NCBI RefSeq assembly: GCF_021698975.1
Contig: NZ_SSXA01000005.1
Span: 18,245-82,244, forward strand
DNA length: 64,000 bases
Origin: Blastococcus sp. KM273128
GTDB taxonomy: Bacteria > Actinomycetota > Actinomycetes > Mycobacteriales > Geodermatophilaceae
Direction: 5' to 3'
Shown here: in pieces, positions 34,277 through 42,735 of the stretch
Layout of the letters: each line of letters starts with the position of its first letter
Position numbering within the stretch: the stretch's first letter is position 1
The notes under the pieces: model-generated
The model's input: the letters and a program-made list of their open reading frames with translations, nothing else
The model's database searches: none
What the model was told of the DNA's origin: nothing
Position numbers and translations under genes: made by a program

Positions 34277-34310
34277 CGGCCCGGGGACGGCGTGTCGCCG
34301 GTGGCGCGCC

Positions 34311-34346
34311 GGGGAGCGGTGCAGCACCGCGTGGACACCGCTCCCC
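34311..34346 (+). terminator. Terminator hairpin after selD
   Basis: GGGGAGCGGTG pairs perfectly with CACCGCTCCCC across a 14-nt loop, 35 bp after the selD stop. Confidence 0.7.
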
Positions 34347-34427
34347 CCGCCGCCGGGAACGTGCCAGCGTCCCGCCGAGGCCGGGCGCGACGGCGCGTCC
34401 CGGCGGTGACCCGGCAGGGAGGACGAC

Positions 34428-35009
34428 GTGGCGGTGCGGACGGCAGCACGGACGGCGCTGGCGGCGGGACTGGCGGCCACGGCCGTGTGGAGCGGCGCAG
34501 GACCGGCCGCGGCGACTGGTCCCGGTGACCGCGTGGGCAACCCCACGTGGCGGGCCAACGCCGTGCTGCTGGACGAGGCCCAGGGCGCGCTCGTCGACCT
34601 GACGGTCGCGGAGGCCGCGGCCGCCGGGACCACGCTGACCGTGGACCTGTTCCTCGCGGGGTGGGCGTGCACCGTCGACGGGCAGCCGGAGGTCGCCGAC
34701 GTCGTCCGGCTGCAGTCGGCTCGCGTGGTGGGGACGTTCACCTACACCTGCACCGAGGACACCGGCGGTGGCCAGGGCCTGGCCCCGGGGGCGCTGGACG
34801 GCACGCTGTCCCTCGACGTCGCCTGGACCGGGGTGGGCCCCGCCATCGAGCAGCCGCTGTTCGACGGCGCCGTCGGTCGCTACGTCGTCCGCGAGGCCGT
34901 GGTCACCGCGGAGGCGTCGATGGCCGGGGACGTGTCGTCCCGCCTGGAGGCGAACGCGGGGCACCTGGCCCGGGAGTCGACCGTCATCCCTCCCGGTCGC
35001 CTCCGCTGA
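34428..35009 (+). CDS. Secreted protein of unknown function
   Basis: The 193-residue product has a Sec-type signal peptide (about 1-28, AVRTAARTALAAGLAATAVW ending PAAA) and a strand-rich mature part with WRANAVLLDEAQGALVDLTV, LFLAGWACTVDGQ and VGTFTYTCTEDTGG. The Cys pair (WACTV and YTCTE) may form a disulfide. GGGAGG lies 4 nt before the GTG at 34428. I do not recognise the family. It stands alone between selD and an oxidoreductase gene. Confidence 0.75.
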   Translation: MAVRTAARTALAAGLAATAVWSGAGPAAATGPGDRVGNPTWRANAVLLDEAQGALVDLTVAEAAAAGTTLTVDLFLAGWACTVDGQPEVADVVRLQSARVVGTFTYTCTEDTGGGQGLAPGALDGTLSLDVAWTGVGPAIEQPLFDGAVGRYVVREAVVTAEASMAGDVSSRLEANAGHLARESTVIPPGRLR

Positions 35010-35053
35010 CCGCGGTGCGACCGGCCCGGAGGGCAGCGGCACGGGTCCTCGGC

Positions 35054-35059
35054 TAGGTT
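35054..35059 (+). promoter_or_regulatory. Candidate -10 for leaderless oxidoreductase gene
   Basis: TAGGTT ends exactly 7 nt before ATG 35067; no Shine-Dalgarno sequence is present. Confidence 0.5.
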
Positions 35060-35066
35060 CGCCGTC

Positions 35067-36032
35067 ATGCTGGCTGCCTTCGTCTCCACGCCCGCCCCGA
35101 AGGACCCGCTCTCCGTGCTGGAGATCGGCGAGCGCCCCGAGCCCGAGGCCCCCGACGGCTGGACGACGATCCAGGTCAAGGCCGTGTCGCTCAACCACCA
35201 CGACCTGTTCAGCCTGCAGGGCATCGGCCTGCCCGCCGAGCGGATGCCGATGATCCTCGGCACCGACGCCGCCGGCATCGACGAGGACGGCAACGAGGTC
35301 GTCGTCCACGGCGTCATCTCCACGCCCGACTGGATGGGCGACGAGACGCTCGACCCGAAGCGGTCGCTGCTCTCGGAGGTGCACCAGGGCTCGATGGCGG
35401 AGAAGGTCGCCGTCCCGAAGCGCAACCTGCTGCCCAAGCCGACCGAGCTCTCCTTCGCCGAGGCCGCCTGCCTGCCCACCGCGTGGCTGACCGCCTACCG
35501 GATGCTGTTCGTGAAGTCCGGGCTGCGGCCGGGCCAGACCGTCCTCGTGCAGGGCGCCAGCGGCGGGGTGGCGACGGCGCTGATCGTGCTCGGCCGCGCC
35601 GCGGGTTACCGCATCTGGGTCACCGGGCGCAGCGAGGAGAAGCGGGCCGCGGCGCTGGCGCTCGGCGCCGAGCAGGCTTTCGAGAGCGGGGCGCGCCTCC
35701 CCGAGCGGGTCGACGGCGTCATGGAGACCGTCGGCGAGGCCACGTGGGGCCACAGCATCAAGTCGCTCAAGCCCGGTGGCGTGCTCGTCACCTCCGGCGC
35801 GACCACCGGCTTCAACCCCGGCGCGGAGCTCAACCGCGTCTTCTTCACCCAGCTGTCGGTCATCGGGTCGACCATGGGCACGAAGTCCGAGCTCGAGGCG
35901 CTGATCCGGATGTGCGCGGTCACCGGCGTGCGCCCGCAGATCGACGTCGAGCTGCCGCTGACCGACGCCCGCGAGGGCTTCGCGCGGATGCTCGAGGGCC
36001 GCACCAACGGGAAGATCGTCTTCACCCTCTGA
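35067..36032 (+). CDS. Zinc-type alcohol dehydrogenase-like (MDR) oxidoreductase
   Basis: A 321-residue medium-chain dehydrogenase/reductase: GroES-like N-terminal domain (VKAVSLNHHDLFSLQGIGLP, ILGTDAAGIDEDG), Rossmann motif VLVQGASGGVATALIVLGRA and GVMETVGEATWGHSIKSLKP. The Cys/His ligands of catalytic zinc in true alcohol dehydrogenases are not evident, so it is probably a zinc-free quinone-oxidoreductase-like member using NADPH. The substrate is unknown. It is convergent with the SMR exporter gene. Confidence 0.9.
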   Translation: MLAAFVSTPAPKDPLSVLEIGERPEPEAPDGWTTIQVKAVSLNHHDLFSLQGIGLPAERMPMILGTDAAGIDEDGNEVVVHGVISTPDWMGDETLDPKRSLLSEVHQGSMAEKVAVPKRNLLPKPTELSFAEAACLPTAWLTAYRMLFVKSGLRPGQTVLVQGASGGVATALIVLGRAAGYRIWVTGRSEEKRAAALALGAEQAFESGARLPERVDGVMETVGEATWGHSIKSLKPGGVLVTSGATTGFNPGAELNRVFFTQLSVIGSTMGTKSELEALIRMCAVTGVRPQIDVELPLTDAREGFARMLEGRTNGKIVFTL

Positions 36033-36052
36033 GGCGAGCGACGGCGAGCGAC

Positions 36053-36084
36053 GGCGCGCAGTTCCAGCGGAGGAACCACGCGCC
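36053..36084. terminator. Bidirectional terminator between the MDR and SMR genes
   Basis: GGCGCG/CGCGCC and, after a CA/CA internal loop, GTTCC/GGAAC form a two-part stem with a 6-nt loop. Just upstream is a two-copy direct repeat GGCGAGCGAC (36033-36052). Confidence 0.65.
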
Positions 36085-36095
36085 GGCGCTCATCG

Positions 36096-36410
36096 TCAGT
36101 GGACGAGCTTGAGGCCGACGACGCAGCCGACGATGCCGGCCAGCAGCAGCACCCGCACCAGCGAGACCGGCTCCGCGCCGGTGACCATCGCGTAGACGAC
36201 GGTCAGCACCGCCCCGATCCCGACCCAGACCGCGTAGGCGGTGCCCAGCGGGAGCTCGCGCATGGCGAAGGCGAGCCCGCCCATGCTCGCGGCCAGCGCG
36301 ACGCCGAACACCACCGTGGGCGCCAACCGGGTGAAGCCGTGGGACCGGTCGAGCGCCGCCGCCCACACCGCCTCCAGCACCCCGGACACGACCAGCACGA
36401 TCCACGACAT
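36096..36410 (-). CDS. gdx: SMR family guanidinium exporter (Gdx type)
   Basis: The 104-residue protein has four membrane helices starting SWIVLVVSGVLEAVWAAALD with the proton/substrate-coupling Glu13, then LGTAYAVWVGIGAVLTVVYA and VLLLAGIVGCVVGLKLVH. SMR proteins work as antiparallel dimers. The guanidine-III riboswitch in its leader assigns it to the guanidinium-exporting Gdx group rather than drug-exporting EmrE. GGAGGGG lies just downstream of the riboswitch and about 7 nt before the ATG. Confidence 0.92.
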   Translation of the reverse strand: MSWIVLVVSGVLEAVWAAALDRSHGFTRLAPTVVFGVALAASMGGLAFAMRELPLGTAYAVWVGIGAVLTVVYAMVTGAEPVSLVRVLLLAGIVGCVVGLKLVH

Positions 36411-36423
36411 GACGGACCCCTCC

Positions 36424-36466
36424 GACGCCGTCTTGTCGCACACCGGGTACGGCGACCCTCGTCCGG
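36424..36466 (-). ncRNA. Guanidine-III (ykkC-III) riboswitch
   Basis: The minus strand carries CCGGACGAGGGTCGCCGTAC, then CCGGT, then GACAAGACGGCGTC, which matches the conserved pseudoknotted core of the class (CCGGACGAGG, CGCCGUACCCGG, ACAAGACGGCG), known structurally from Thermobifida fusca. It ends next to the gdx ribosome-binding site, so guanidine binding probably frees translation. Confidence 0.92.
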
Positions 36467-36508
36467 GAGCCGGAGGACGGCTCTCTTCCACCATGGCACA
36501 CCCCACGC

Positions 36509-36550
36509 GTCAACGTCAGTTGACACGGCCCCGTAACGCAACCTAGGTTG
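36509..36550. promoter_or_regulatory. Two inverted repeats flanking the promoter of the HTH-Clp pair
   Basis: GTCAACGTCAGTTGAC (36509-36524) overlaps the -35, and CAACCTAGGTTG (36539-36550) covers the -10. Both are built from a CAAC/GTTG half-site. This suggests a repressor, perhaps the HTH protein encoded next to them. Confidence 0.55.
36520..36549 (+). promoter_or_regulatory. Promoter of the HTH-Clp N-domain operon
   Basis: TTGACA (36520-36525), 18-bp spacer, TAGGTT (36544-36549). The start codon is 7 nt further on, so the mRNA is probably leaderless. Confidence 0.75.
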
Positions 36551-36556
36551 ACAGCC

Positions 36557-36790
36557 ATGGCGGATACGGCACAGGTGGCGACGGCGGCCGGCAGCAAGGA
36601 CCCGACGGTGGGGCTCGCCGCGGTCCGCTCGCTGCGCCTCCTCGTCGAACGGCTGGAGGCGCTGCAGGTCGCCAACGCCCGCGACCTGGGCTGGACGTGG
36701 GAGCAGATCGCCCAGCATCTCGGGGTGAGCCGGCAGGCGGTGCACAAGAAGCACGCGAGCGGTCGCCGGCCGCTCCGACGGAGGGACTGA
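36557..36790 (+). CDS. Small helix-turn-helix protein paired with a Clp N-domain gene
   Basis: The 77-residue protein has a leucine-rich helix (LAAVRSLRLLVERLEALQVA) and a C-terminal HTH (GWTWEQIAQHLGVSRQAVHK) ending in a basic tail (SGRRPLRRRD). It is almost only a DNA-binding unit. The ATG at 36557 fits a leaderless mRNA. The Clp N-domain gene starts 2 bp after its stop, so the pair is co-transcribed; palindromes over the promoter suggest autoregulation. Confidence 0.88.
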   Translation: MADTAQVATAAGSKDPTVGLAAVRSLRLLVERLEALQVANARDLGWTWEQIAQHLGVSRQAVHKKHASGRRPLRRRD

Positions 36791-36792
36791 CG

Positions 36793-37326
36793 ATGTTCGA
36801 ACGGTTCACGCAGGAGGCCCGCGACGTCGTGGTGGGGGCCCAGGCCGAGGCGCGGGCGCTGCGGCACCGGCGCATCGGCACCGAGCACCTGCTCCTGGCG
36901 ATGCTGGCCCCGGGCACCACGGCGGCGCGCGTGCTCACCCGCCACGGCGTCGGCCACGACGCCGTCGTCGCGGCGGTGCGCGTCCACTCCGGCCCCGACG
37001 AGCTCGACGCGGGGGCGCTGAGCAGCCTGGGCATCGACCTGGACGCCGTCCGCGGGCGGGTCGAGGAGGCGTTCGGGCCCGGCGCGCTCGACGCCCCCCA
37101 GGCCGGCCGCCCCGGCGGGCACATCCCCTTCACCCCGCGGGCCAAGAAGGTGCTGGAGCTCGCGCTGCGCGAGGCGATCGCCCTCAAGTCGCGCACCATC
37201 ACCGACGGGCACATCGCACTCGGCCTGATCCGCGAGGGCGAGGGGCTGGCCATGAAGGTGCTGCACGACCGCGGCGTCGACGTCCCGGCGCTGCGCGACG
37301 ACCTCAGGCTCGCGCTGAACCCCTGA
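36793..37326 (+). CDS. Clp N-terminal (Clp R) domain protein without ATPase
   Basis: The 177-residue protein contains two Clp repeat units: FERFTQEARDVVVGAQAEAR with IGTEHLLLAML, and FTPRAKKVLELALREAIALK with ITDGHIALGLIREGEGLAMK. This is the substrate/adaptor-binding domain of ClpC/ClpA without the AAA+ rings. Such stand-alone proteins may act as adaptors or as decoys for ClpC. Its last 23 bp overlap the 3' end of the convergent MFS gene. Confidence 0.92.
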   Translation: MFERFTQEARDVVVGAQAEARALRHRRIGTEHLLLAMLAPGTTAARVLTRHGVGHDAVVAAVRVHSGPDELDAGALSSLGIDLDAVRGRVEEAFGPGALDAPQAGRPGGHIPFTPRAKKVLELALREAIALKSRTITDGHIALGLIREGEGLAMKVLHDRGVDVPALRDDLRLALNP

Positions 37327-39052
37327 CCGGCGCACCTCCGCGCAGCAGCACCAGCGCGGCCACCGCGGCCAGCGCGGCCGCGACCGCGGCACCGGCGAAG
37401 ACGGTGTGCAGCTGGGCGAGCACCGCCACCTCGGTGGCCGCGTCGTAGGCGGGGCAATCGGCGGGGTTCGCGGGGCAGAGCTCCACCGGGCTGCCGATGG
37501 CCGCGACCTCGGCGGTGAACCGGCGCAGCGCGACCGCGGTGAGCAGCGACAACCCCGCGAGCATGCCGACGGTCCGCGCCACGACCGCCAGCGAGCTCGC
37601 GCTCCCGTGCACCCGGGGCGGGGTGACCGCCAGCAGCACCGCGTTGACCGGCGCGATGGCGAGGCCGAAGCCGAGCCCCGCGGCGACCAGGACGACGGTG
37701 GACCACGCCCCGTCCAGCGACCGCTCGTCCCACCCGGTCATCGCCGCGAAGGCCGCCGCCGCCACGGCCATCCCGGCGCCCGCGACGACGCGGGGCGCGA
37801 CCACCCGGCACAGCCAGCCGCCGGCCACCGCCCCCACCGGCACCGCGACCAGCAGCCGCAGCAGCACCATCGCCGCGCCCAGCTGGTCGCCCGGCGTGGT
37901 GGTCGCCCGCGCGAACAGCGGGACGTCGACGAGCGCGGCCACCAGGGCCGCACCCACGAAGAGGTTGACCACCAGCGCCCCCCACGCGCCGACCGGCCGG
38001 AGCGCGGCGAGCGGCAGCACCGGCTCCTCGGCACGCCGCTCGTGCAGCACGAACAGGGCGGCGGCGACGGCGGCCAGCGGCAGGAGCAGCCACCCGTGCG
38101 CGACGACCTGGCGCTCCGGGTCGGCGGCGGCGAAGGCCCACACGAGCGCGCCGAGCGAGACGACCGCCAGCAGCGAGCCGACGACGTCGACCTCCCGCGC
38201 CAGCCGGCCGAGCCCGCGCAGCGGCAGCACGGCACCGGCAGGCCGCGCCAGGCTGCGCGCGACGAGCAGCACCGCCGGCACCACGGCGAGCAGCAGCAGC
38301 GGCTCCGTCCACGCCGCACCGTCGAGCAGCGGGACCCACAGCAGCCCGAGGGTGACGTCCTCGGCCAACAGCGGCGGCTCGGCGAGCAGCAGCCCCAGCG
38401 CGACGGCGGCCGGCGCGGCGAGCCCCAGCCCGAGCGGGTCCGGACGGCGGACCCGCCCGGTGACGACGACGCCCACCGCCAGCGCCACCCCGAGCAGCAG
38501 GTTGAGCCAGAAGATGGCGCGCCAGTCCGCCACGGCGAGCACCGCCGCACCGGCCAGCGGCCCGAGCACCGCGCCGGCCTCCTGCACCGCCCCCACGACG
38601 CCGAGCGGGACCGCCCGCCGCTCGGGCGGCCACCGGTCGGCGACCAGCGCCAGCGTGGCCGGCACCAGGCCGCCCGCCCCGATGCCCTGCAGCCCGCGCC
38701 CGGCGACGGCGGGGCCGAGCGTCGCCGCCGTCGCCGTCAGCAGCGAGCCGAGGGCGAACAGCAGCAGGCAGCCGACGAGCACCGGGGCCCGCCCGCGCAG
38801 GTCGGCCAGCCGGCCCAGGAGCGGCAGCGTCGCGGTGTAGCCGAGGAGGAACCCCCCGACGATCGGCGTCGCCTTCTGCAGCTCGTCAAGCCCCACCCCG
38901 ACGCCGGTGAGGATGTCGGGCAGGGCGAGGACGACGACGTAGGTGTCGGCCGCCGTGACCAGCACGGCGAGGGTGGCGACGACGATCGCGGCGACGCCCG
39001 GGACCGCCCGGGCGCCGGGCTCAGCCGGTGGCCGGTGCGGTGATCTCGACAT
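37304..39052 (-). CDS. MFS drug:proton antiporter (DHA2/EmrB-QacA type)
   Basis: The 582-residue protein has about 14 membrane helices, as in DHA2 exporters. The first, AIVVATLAVLVTAADTYVVV, is followed by GGFLLGYTATLPLLGRLADL and motif A-like GRLADLRGRAP; the motif C region is VGAVQEAGAVLGPLAGAAVL. Several compounds are possible substrates. The ATG at 39052 lies inside the 3' end of the lipoprotein gene (32-bp overlap), and the gene end overlaps the convergent Clp-domain gene by 23 bp. Confidence 0.9.
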   Translation of the reverse strand: MSRSPHRPPAEPGARAVPGVAAIVVATLAVLVTAADTYVVVLALPDILTGVGVGLDELQKATPIVGGFLLGYTATLPLLGRLADLRGRAPVLVGCLLLFALGSLLTATAATLGPAVAGRGLQGIGAGGLVPATLALVADRWPPERRAVPLGVVGAVQEAGAVLGPLAGAAVLAVADWRAIFWLNLLLGVALAVGVVVTGRVRRPDPLGLGLAAPAAVALGLLLAEPPLLAEDVTLGLLWVPLLDGAAWTEPLLLLAVVPAVLLVARSLARPAGAVLPLRGLGRLAREVDVVGSLLAVVSLGALVWAFAAADPERQVVAHGWLLLPLAAVAAALFVLHERRAEEPVLPLAALRPVGAWGALVVNLFVGAALVAALVDVPLFARATTTPGDQLGAAMVLLRLLVAVPVGAVAGGWLCRVVAPRVVAGAGMAVAAAAFAAMTGWDERSLDGAWSTVVLVAAGLGFGLAIAPVNAVLLAVTPPRVHGSASSLAVVARTVGMLAGLSLLTAVALRRFTAEVAAIGSPVELCPANPADCPAYDAATEVAVLAQLHTVFAGAAVAAALAAVAALVLLRGGAPVRGSARA

Positions 39053-39725
39053 CGGCCCCGAAGTCGCTGAGCTCGAGGATGTAGGTGGCGTCGGTGCCCG
39101 CCTCGAAGAACGGCCCCGTCAGCTCCGCGCGGCGCAGCTCACCGCTGTCGGTGGCGACGGAGAACCGGGCCTGCACGGGCTGCTCCGGGTCCTGGCTGGT
39201 GAGCAGCCGCTCCACGAGGTCACCGGGCAGCTCCGCGGTCACCTCCCGGACCACGGTGCCGTCCACCCGGCGCTCCTCCCCCAGCTCGGCACCGTCGGCC
39301 TCGACGAGCAGCTGGGAGATGCCGGTCTCGGGGTCCAGCAGGGCGCCGGGGTCGCCGATGCCGAACTGCGCCGGGTCGATGACGCTGAAGCCGCTGGTGA
39401 AGGGCAGCTGCGCGTAGACGGTGCCGTCGACCGACACGACCTCCAGGTCCAGGCTCGACCCGGCCGCCTGCACCTGCAGCGTCCCGTCGAAGGACGCCGG
39501 GCGGGCCATGTCGCCCTCCCCGCCCACCAGCACGGTGCCGCTGCTCGGCGCCCCCTCGCTGCCCAGCACGAAGTGCGCGCTCTCCGCGTCGTCGAGGGTC
39601 TCCTTGGCCCGCTCGAGCTGGGCGGTCGCCGACTCGGCGGACTCGTCGGAGCCGCAGGCGGCGAGCGCCGGGCCGGCCAGCAGTGCCAGCGCCAGCAGCG
39701 GCGCGCCCGTCCGGCGCAGCAGCAT
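39021..39725 (-). CDS. LppX/LprAFG-family lipoprotein
   Basis: The 234-residue protein has a lipoprotein signal (MLLRRTGAPLLALALLAGPA with LAAC, Cys at about 23). Its body is of the LppX_LprAFG type (LERAKETLDDAESAHFVLGS, GTVLVGGEGDMARPASFDGT, DVEITAPATG). In mycobacteria this fold has a hydrophobic pocket that carries triacylglycerides or glycolipids, and LprG is paired with an MFS exporter (Rv1410/P55). The same pairing with the DHA2 gene downstream suggests a joint lipid-export role here. GGGAGGA precedes the ATG. Confidence 0.9.
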   Translation of the reverse strand: MLLRRTGAPLLALALLAGPALAACGSDESAESATAQLERAKETLDDAESAHFVLGSEGAPSSGTVLVGGEGDMARPASFDGTLQVQAAGSSLDLEVVSVDGTVYAQLPFTSGFSVIDPAQFGIGDPGALLDPETGISQLLVEADGAELGEERRVDGTVVREVTAELPGDLVERLLTSQDPEQPVQARFSVATDSGELRRAELTGPFFEAGTDATYILELSDFGADVEITAPATG

Positions 39726-39787
39726 GAGGTCCTCCCGTCGCGGCGGGACTCTCCCCCGCCGTCGCGGCGGACACTAGCGCGCCCCGG

Positions 39788-40444
39788 TCACACCCCGGCG
39801 GCGCTCCGGGCGGCGATCCGCGCGGCCAGCGTGGCCCGGTTGCGCTCGGGGAAGGTGCCCAGCCCGGGGGCCAGCTCGGCCACCCGGTGCTTCTGGGTGG
39901 TCCAGGCCCGGAAGGTCAGGCCGACGGTGACGCCGTGGTCCGGGCGGTGCAGCAGCTCGATCGCGTCACCGGCGCCGACGTCGCCGGTCTCCAGCACCCG
40001 CAGGTAGGCCCCGCTCGCGCCGTGCGCGGTGAACCGCTTCACCAGCTGGGGCTCGTCCCAGAACCGGGCGAAGTCGGCGCACGGGATGCGCGGGGCGGTG
40101 ACCTCGAGCAGCGCCGTCCCGACCCGCCACCGCTCGCCGACGACGGCGGCGGTGAGGTCGACGCCCGTCGTCCGCAGGTTCTCGCCGAACCGGCCGGGCG
40201 GCAGCTCGCGGCCGAGCTCGGCGGTCCAGAAGTCGGCGTCCTCCTGGGCGTAGGCGTAGACCTGCTGCCCGTCACCGCCGTGGTACTTCCGGTTGACCTG
40301 CACGTCGCCGTCCAGCCCGTGCGGGCCGACGGTGACCCGCCCGGTCACCGGGCGCTTGTCGATGCCGCTGCGGTTCGGCTTCCGGTCCGGCAGCGGCAGC
40401 AGGTCCGCGCCCGAGACGCAGACCGCGGTGACCCGCGCGGTCAC
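39788..40444 (-). CDS. MOSC-domain protein (YiiM-like)
   Basis: The 218-residue protein follows the YiiM pattern: [51 protein letters not shown] and the conserved Cys in ITAP-like [18 protein letters not shown] domains handle molybdenum cofactor sulfur; YiiM is involved in detoxifying N-hydroxylated bases. Its start overlaps the lepA stop by 4 bp, so it is co-translated with lepA. Confidence 0.9.
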   Translation of the reverse strand: MTARVTAVCVSGADLLPLPDRKPNRSGIDKRPVTGRVTVGPHGLDGDVQVNRKYHGGDGQQVYAYAQEDADFWTAELGRELPPGRFGENLRTTGVDLTAAVVGERWRVGTALLEVTAPRIPCADFARFWDEPQLVKRFTAHGASGAYLRVLETGDVGAGDAIELLHRPDHGVTVGLTFRAWTTQKHRVAELAPGLGTFPERNRATLAARIAARSAAGV

Positions 40445-42270
40445 TTCTTGGAGGCGGTCGACTCGTTGGTGGAGAGCGCGGCCACGAAGGCCTCCTGGGG
40501 GACCTCGACGCGGCCGACCATCTTCATCCGCTTCTTGCCCTCCTTCTGCTTCTCCAGCAGCTTCCGCTTGCGGGTGATGTCACCGCCGTAGCACTTGGCG
40601 AGGACGTCCTTGCGGATGGCGCGCACCGTCTCGCGTGCGATGACCCGCGAGCCGACGGCGGCCTGGATGGGCACCTCGAACTGCTGCCGCGGGATGAGCT
40701 CGCGCAGCTTGCCGGCCATCATCACGCCGTAGCTGTAGGCCTTGTCCTTGTGCACGATCGCGCTGAACGCGTCGACCGCCTCGCCCTGCAGCAGGATGTC
40801 CACCTTCACCAGCGCGGACTCCTGCTCGCCGGCCTCCTGGTAGTCCAGCGAGGCGTAGCCGCGGGTGCGGGACTTCAGCGCGTCGAAGAAGTCGAAGATG
40901 ATCTCCCCGAGGGGCAGCGTGTAGCGCAGCTCGACCCGGGACTCCGACAGGTAGTCCATCCCGCCGAGCTGGCCGCGCCGGCTCTGGCAGAGCTCCATGA
41001 TCGCGCCGGTGTAGTCGCTCGGCGCGATGATCGTCGCGTTGACGATGGGCTCGAAGACGGTGTCGATCTTGCCCTCGGGCCAGTCGCTCGGGTTGGTCAC
41101 CGTGATCTCCGAGCGGTCCTCCATGACCACCCGGTAGACGACGTTCGGCGCGGTGGAGATGAGGCTGATCCCGGCCTCGCGCTCCAGCCGCTCGCGGACG
41201 ATCTCCAGGTGCAGCAGGCCGAGGAAGCCGACGCGGAAGCCGAAGCCCAGCGCCGCCGACGTCTCGGGCTCGTAGGTGAGCGCGGCGTCGTTGAGCAGCA
41301 GCTTGTCCAGCGCCTCGCGCAGCAGCGGGTAGTCGCTGCCGTCGATCGGGTAGAGGCCGGAGTAGACCATCGGCTTCGGGTCGCTGTAGCCGCCGATCGG
41401 CTCGGCCGCCGGCTTGTGCTGCAGGGTGACCGTGTCCCCGACGCGGGACTGGCGGACGTCCTTCACGCCGGTGATGAAGTAGCCCACCTCGCCGACGCTC
41501 AGGCCCTCGACCGGCTTGGGCTCGGGCGAGATGACGCCGATCTCCAGCAGCTCGTGGGTGGCGCCGGTGGACATCATCTTGATCCGCTCGCGCGAGGAGA
41601 TCTTCCCGTCGACCACCCGGACGTAGGTGATGACGCCGCGGTAGATGTCGTAGACCGAGTCGAAGATCATCGCCCGAGCCGGGGCGTCGGCCTCGCCGAC
41701 CGGGGCCGGGATCTCCTGCACGATGCGGTCGAGCAGCGCGGGCACACCCTCGCCGGTCTTGCCGCTGACCCGCAGGACGTCGTCGGGGTCGCAGCCGATG
41801 ATGTGCGCGATCTCGGCGGCGTACTTCTCCGGCTGGGCCGCGGGCAGGTCGATCTTGTTGAGGACCGGGATGATCGTGAGGTCGTTCTCCAGCGCCAGGT
41901 AGAGGTTGGCCAGCGTCTGCGCCTCGATGCCCTGGGCGGCGTCGACCAGCAGAACCGCGCCCTCGCAGGCAGCCAGCGACCGGGACACCTCGTAGGTGAA
42001 GTCGACGTGGCCCGGGGTGTCGATCATGTCGAGCACGTACTCGGTGTCGCCGACGGTCCACGGCAGGCGGACGTTCTGCGCCTTGATCGTGATGCCGCGC
42101 TCGCGCTCGATGTCCATGCGGTCGAGGTACTGGGCGCGCATCTGCCGTGCCTCGATGATCCCGGTGACCTCGAGCATCCGGTCGGCCAGCGTCGACTTGC
42201 CGTGGTCGATGTGGGCGATGATGCAGAAGTTCCGGATGCGGGCCGGGTCGGTGGCAGCAGGAGTCGTCAC
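40441..42270 (-). CDS. lepA: Elongation factor 4 (LepA)
   Basis: LepA is a ribosomal GTPase that back-translocates or remodels stalled ribosomes. The 609-residue protein has G1 AHIDHGKST, the switch [14 protein letters not shown]3 DTPGHVDF and G4 NKIDLP. The LepA-specific C-terminal domain ([20 protein letters not shown]) is also present. The GTG at 42270 directly precedes the conserved start ([15 protein letters not shown]). It is divergent from rpsT, as in other actinobacteria. Confidence 0.96.
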   Translation of the reverse strand: MTTPAATDPARIRNFCIIAHIDHGKSTLADRMLEVTGIIEARQMRAQYLDRMDIERERGITIKAQNVRLPWTVGDTEYVLDMIDTPGHVDFTYEVSRSLAACEGAVLLVDAAQGIEAQTLANLYLALENDLTIIPVLNKIDLPAAQPEKYAAEIAHIIGCDPDDVLRVSGKTGEGVPALLDRIVQEIPAPVGEADAPARAMIFDSVYDIYRGVITYVRVVDGKISSRERIKMMSTGATHELLEIGVISPEPKPVEGLSVGEVGYFITGVKDVRQSRVGDTVTLQHKPAAEPIGGYSDPKPMVYSGLYPIDGSDYPLLREALDKLLLNDAALTYEPETSAALGFGFRVGFLGLLHLEIVRERLEREAGISLISTAPNVVYRVVMEDRSEITVTNPSDWPEGKIDTVFEPIVNATIIAPSDYTGAIMELCQSRRGQLGGMDYLSESRVELRYTLPLGEIIFDFFDALKSRTRGYASLDYQEAGEQESALVKVDILLQGEAVDAFSAIVHKDKAYSYGVMMAGKLRELIPRQQFEVPIQAAVGSRVIARETVRAIRKDVLAKCYGGDITRKRKLLEKQKEGKKRMKMVGRVEVPQEAFVAALSTNESTASKK

Positions 42271-42361
42271 AGTGCCGCCATCGTCCCACGTCCGCGCCCC
42301 GGGCCGTAGCCGGGCGGGCCGCCGGGTCGCATGCGGTGTGCCGGACGTCGCCGAAGGCGGG

Positions 42362-42391
42362 TTGGGGTCACCTGCGGGTCGCTGGTATCTT
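42362..42391 (+). promoter_or_regulatory. Candidate rpsT promoter
   Basis: TTGGGG (42362-42367), an 18-bp spacer and TATCTT (42386-42391) lie 83 bp before rpsT. Confidence 0.55.
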
Positions 42392-42474
42392 TGCAGGCCG
42401 GTCCTGTGGCGCACGCCGCCCGGACGCACGAACGACTGTCAGAAGCATCCCCTCAAGACACCCGAGGCTCACGC

Positions 42475-42735
42475 GTGGCGAACATCAAGTCCCAGATGAA
42501 GCGGATCAAGACCAACGAGAAGGCGCGCCAGCGCAACGTTGCCGTCAAGTCCGCCCTCAAGACGGCGGTCCGGCGGGTGCGCACCGCCGCCGAGTCGGGG
42601 GACGCCGCGGCCGCGACCGCCGCCTACCAGGCCGCCGCCAAGCAGCTGGACAAGGCTGCCAGCAAGGGCGTCATCCACAAGAACCAGGCCGCCAACCGCA
42701 AGTCGGGTCTGGCGAAGCTCACCGCCGGTCTCTGA
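42475..42735 (+). CDS. rpsT: 30S ribosomal protein S20
   Basis: S20 binds 16S rRNA early in 30S assembly. The 86-residue, Lys/Arg-rich protein starts [20 protein letters not shown] and ends [11 protein letters not shown], with NQAANRKS conserved. The GTG at 42475 has GAGG 8 nt upstream. A strong hairpin follows at 42765. Confidence 0.97.
   Translation: MANIKSQMKRIKTNEKARQRNVAVKSALKTAVRRVRTAAESGDAAAATAAYQAAAKQLDKAASKGVIHKNQAANRKSGLAKLTAGL

Noticed and set aside
36033..36052. Two tandem copies of GGCGAGCGAC as a possible CRISPR or satellite
   Set aside because: Only two adjacent 10-bp copies without spacers; part of a terminator region.
36509..36550. ClgR or HspR operator upstream of the Clp-domain gene
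   Set aside because: The half-sites (CAAC/GTTG) do not match the ClgR (GTTCGC...GCGAAC) or HAIR (CTTGAGT...ACTCAAG) consensus as I know them.
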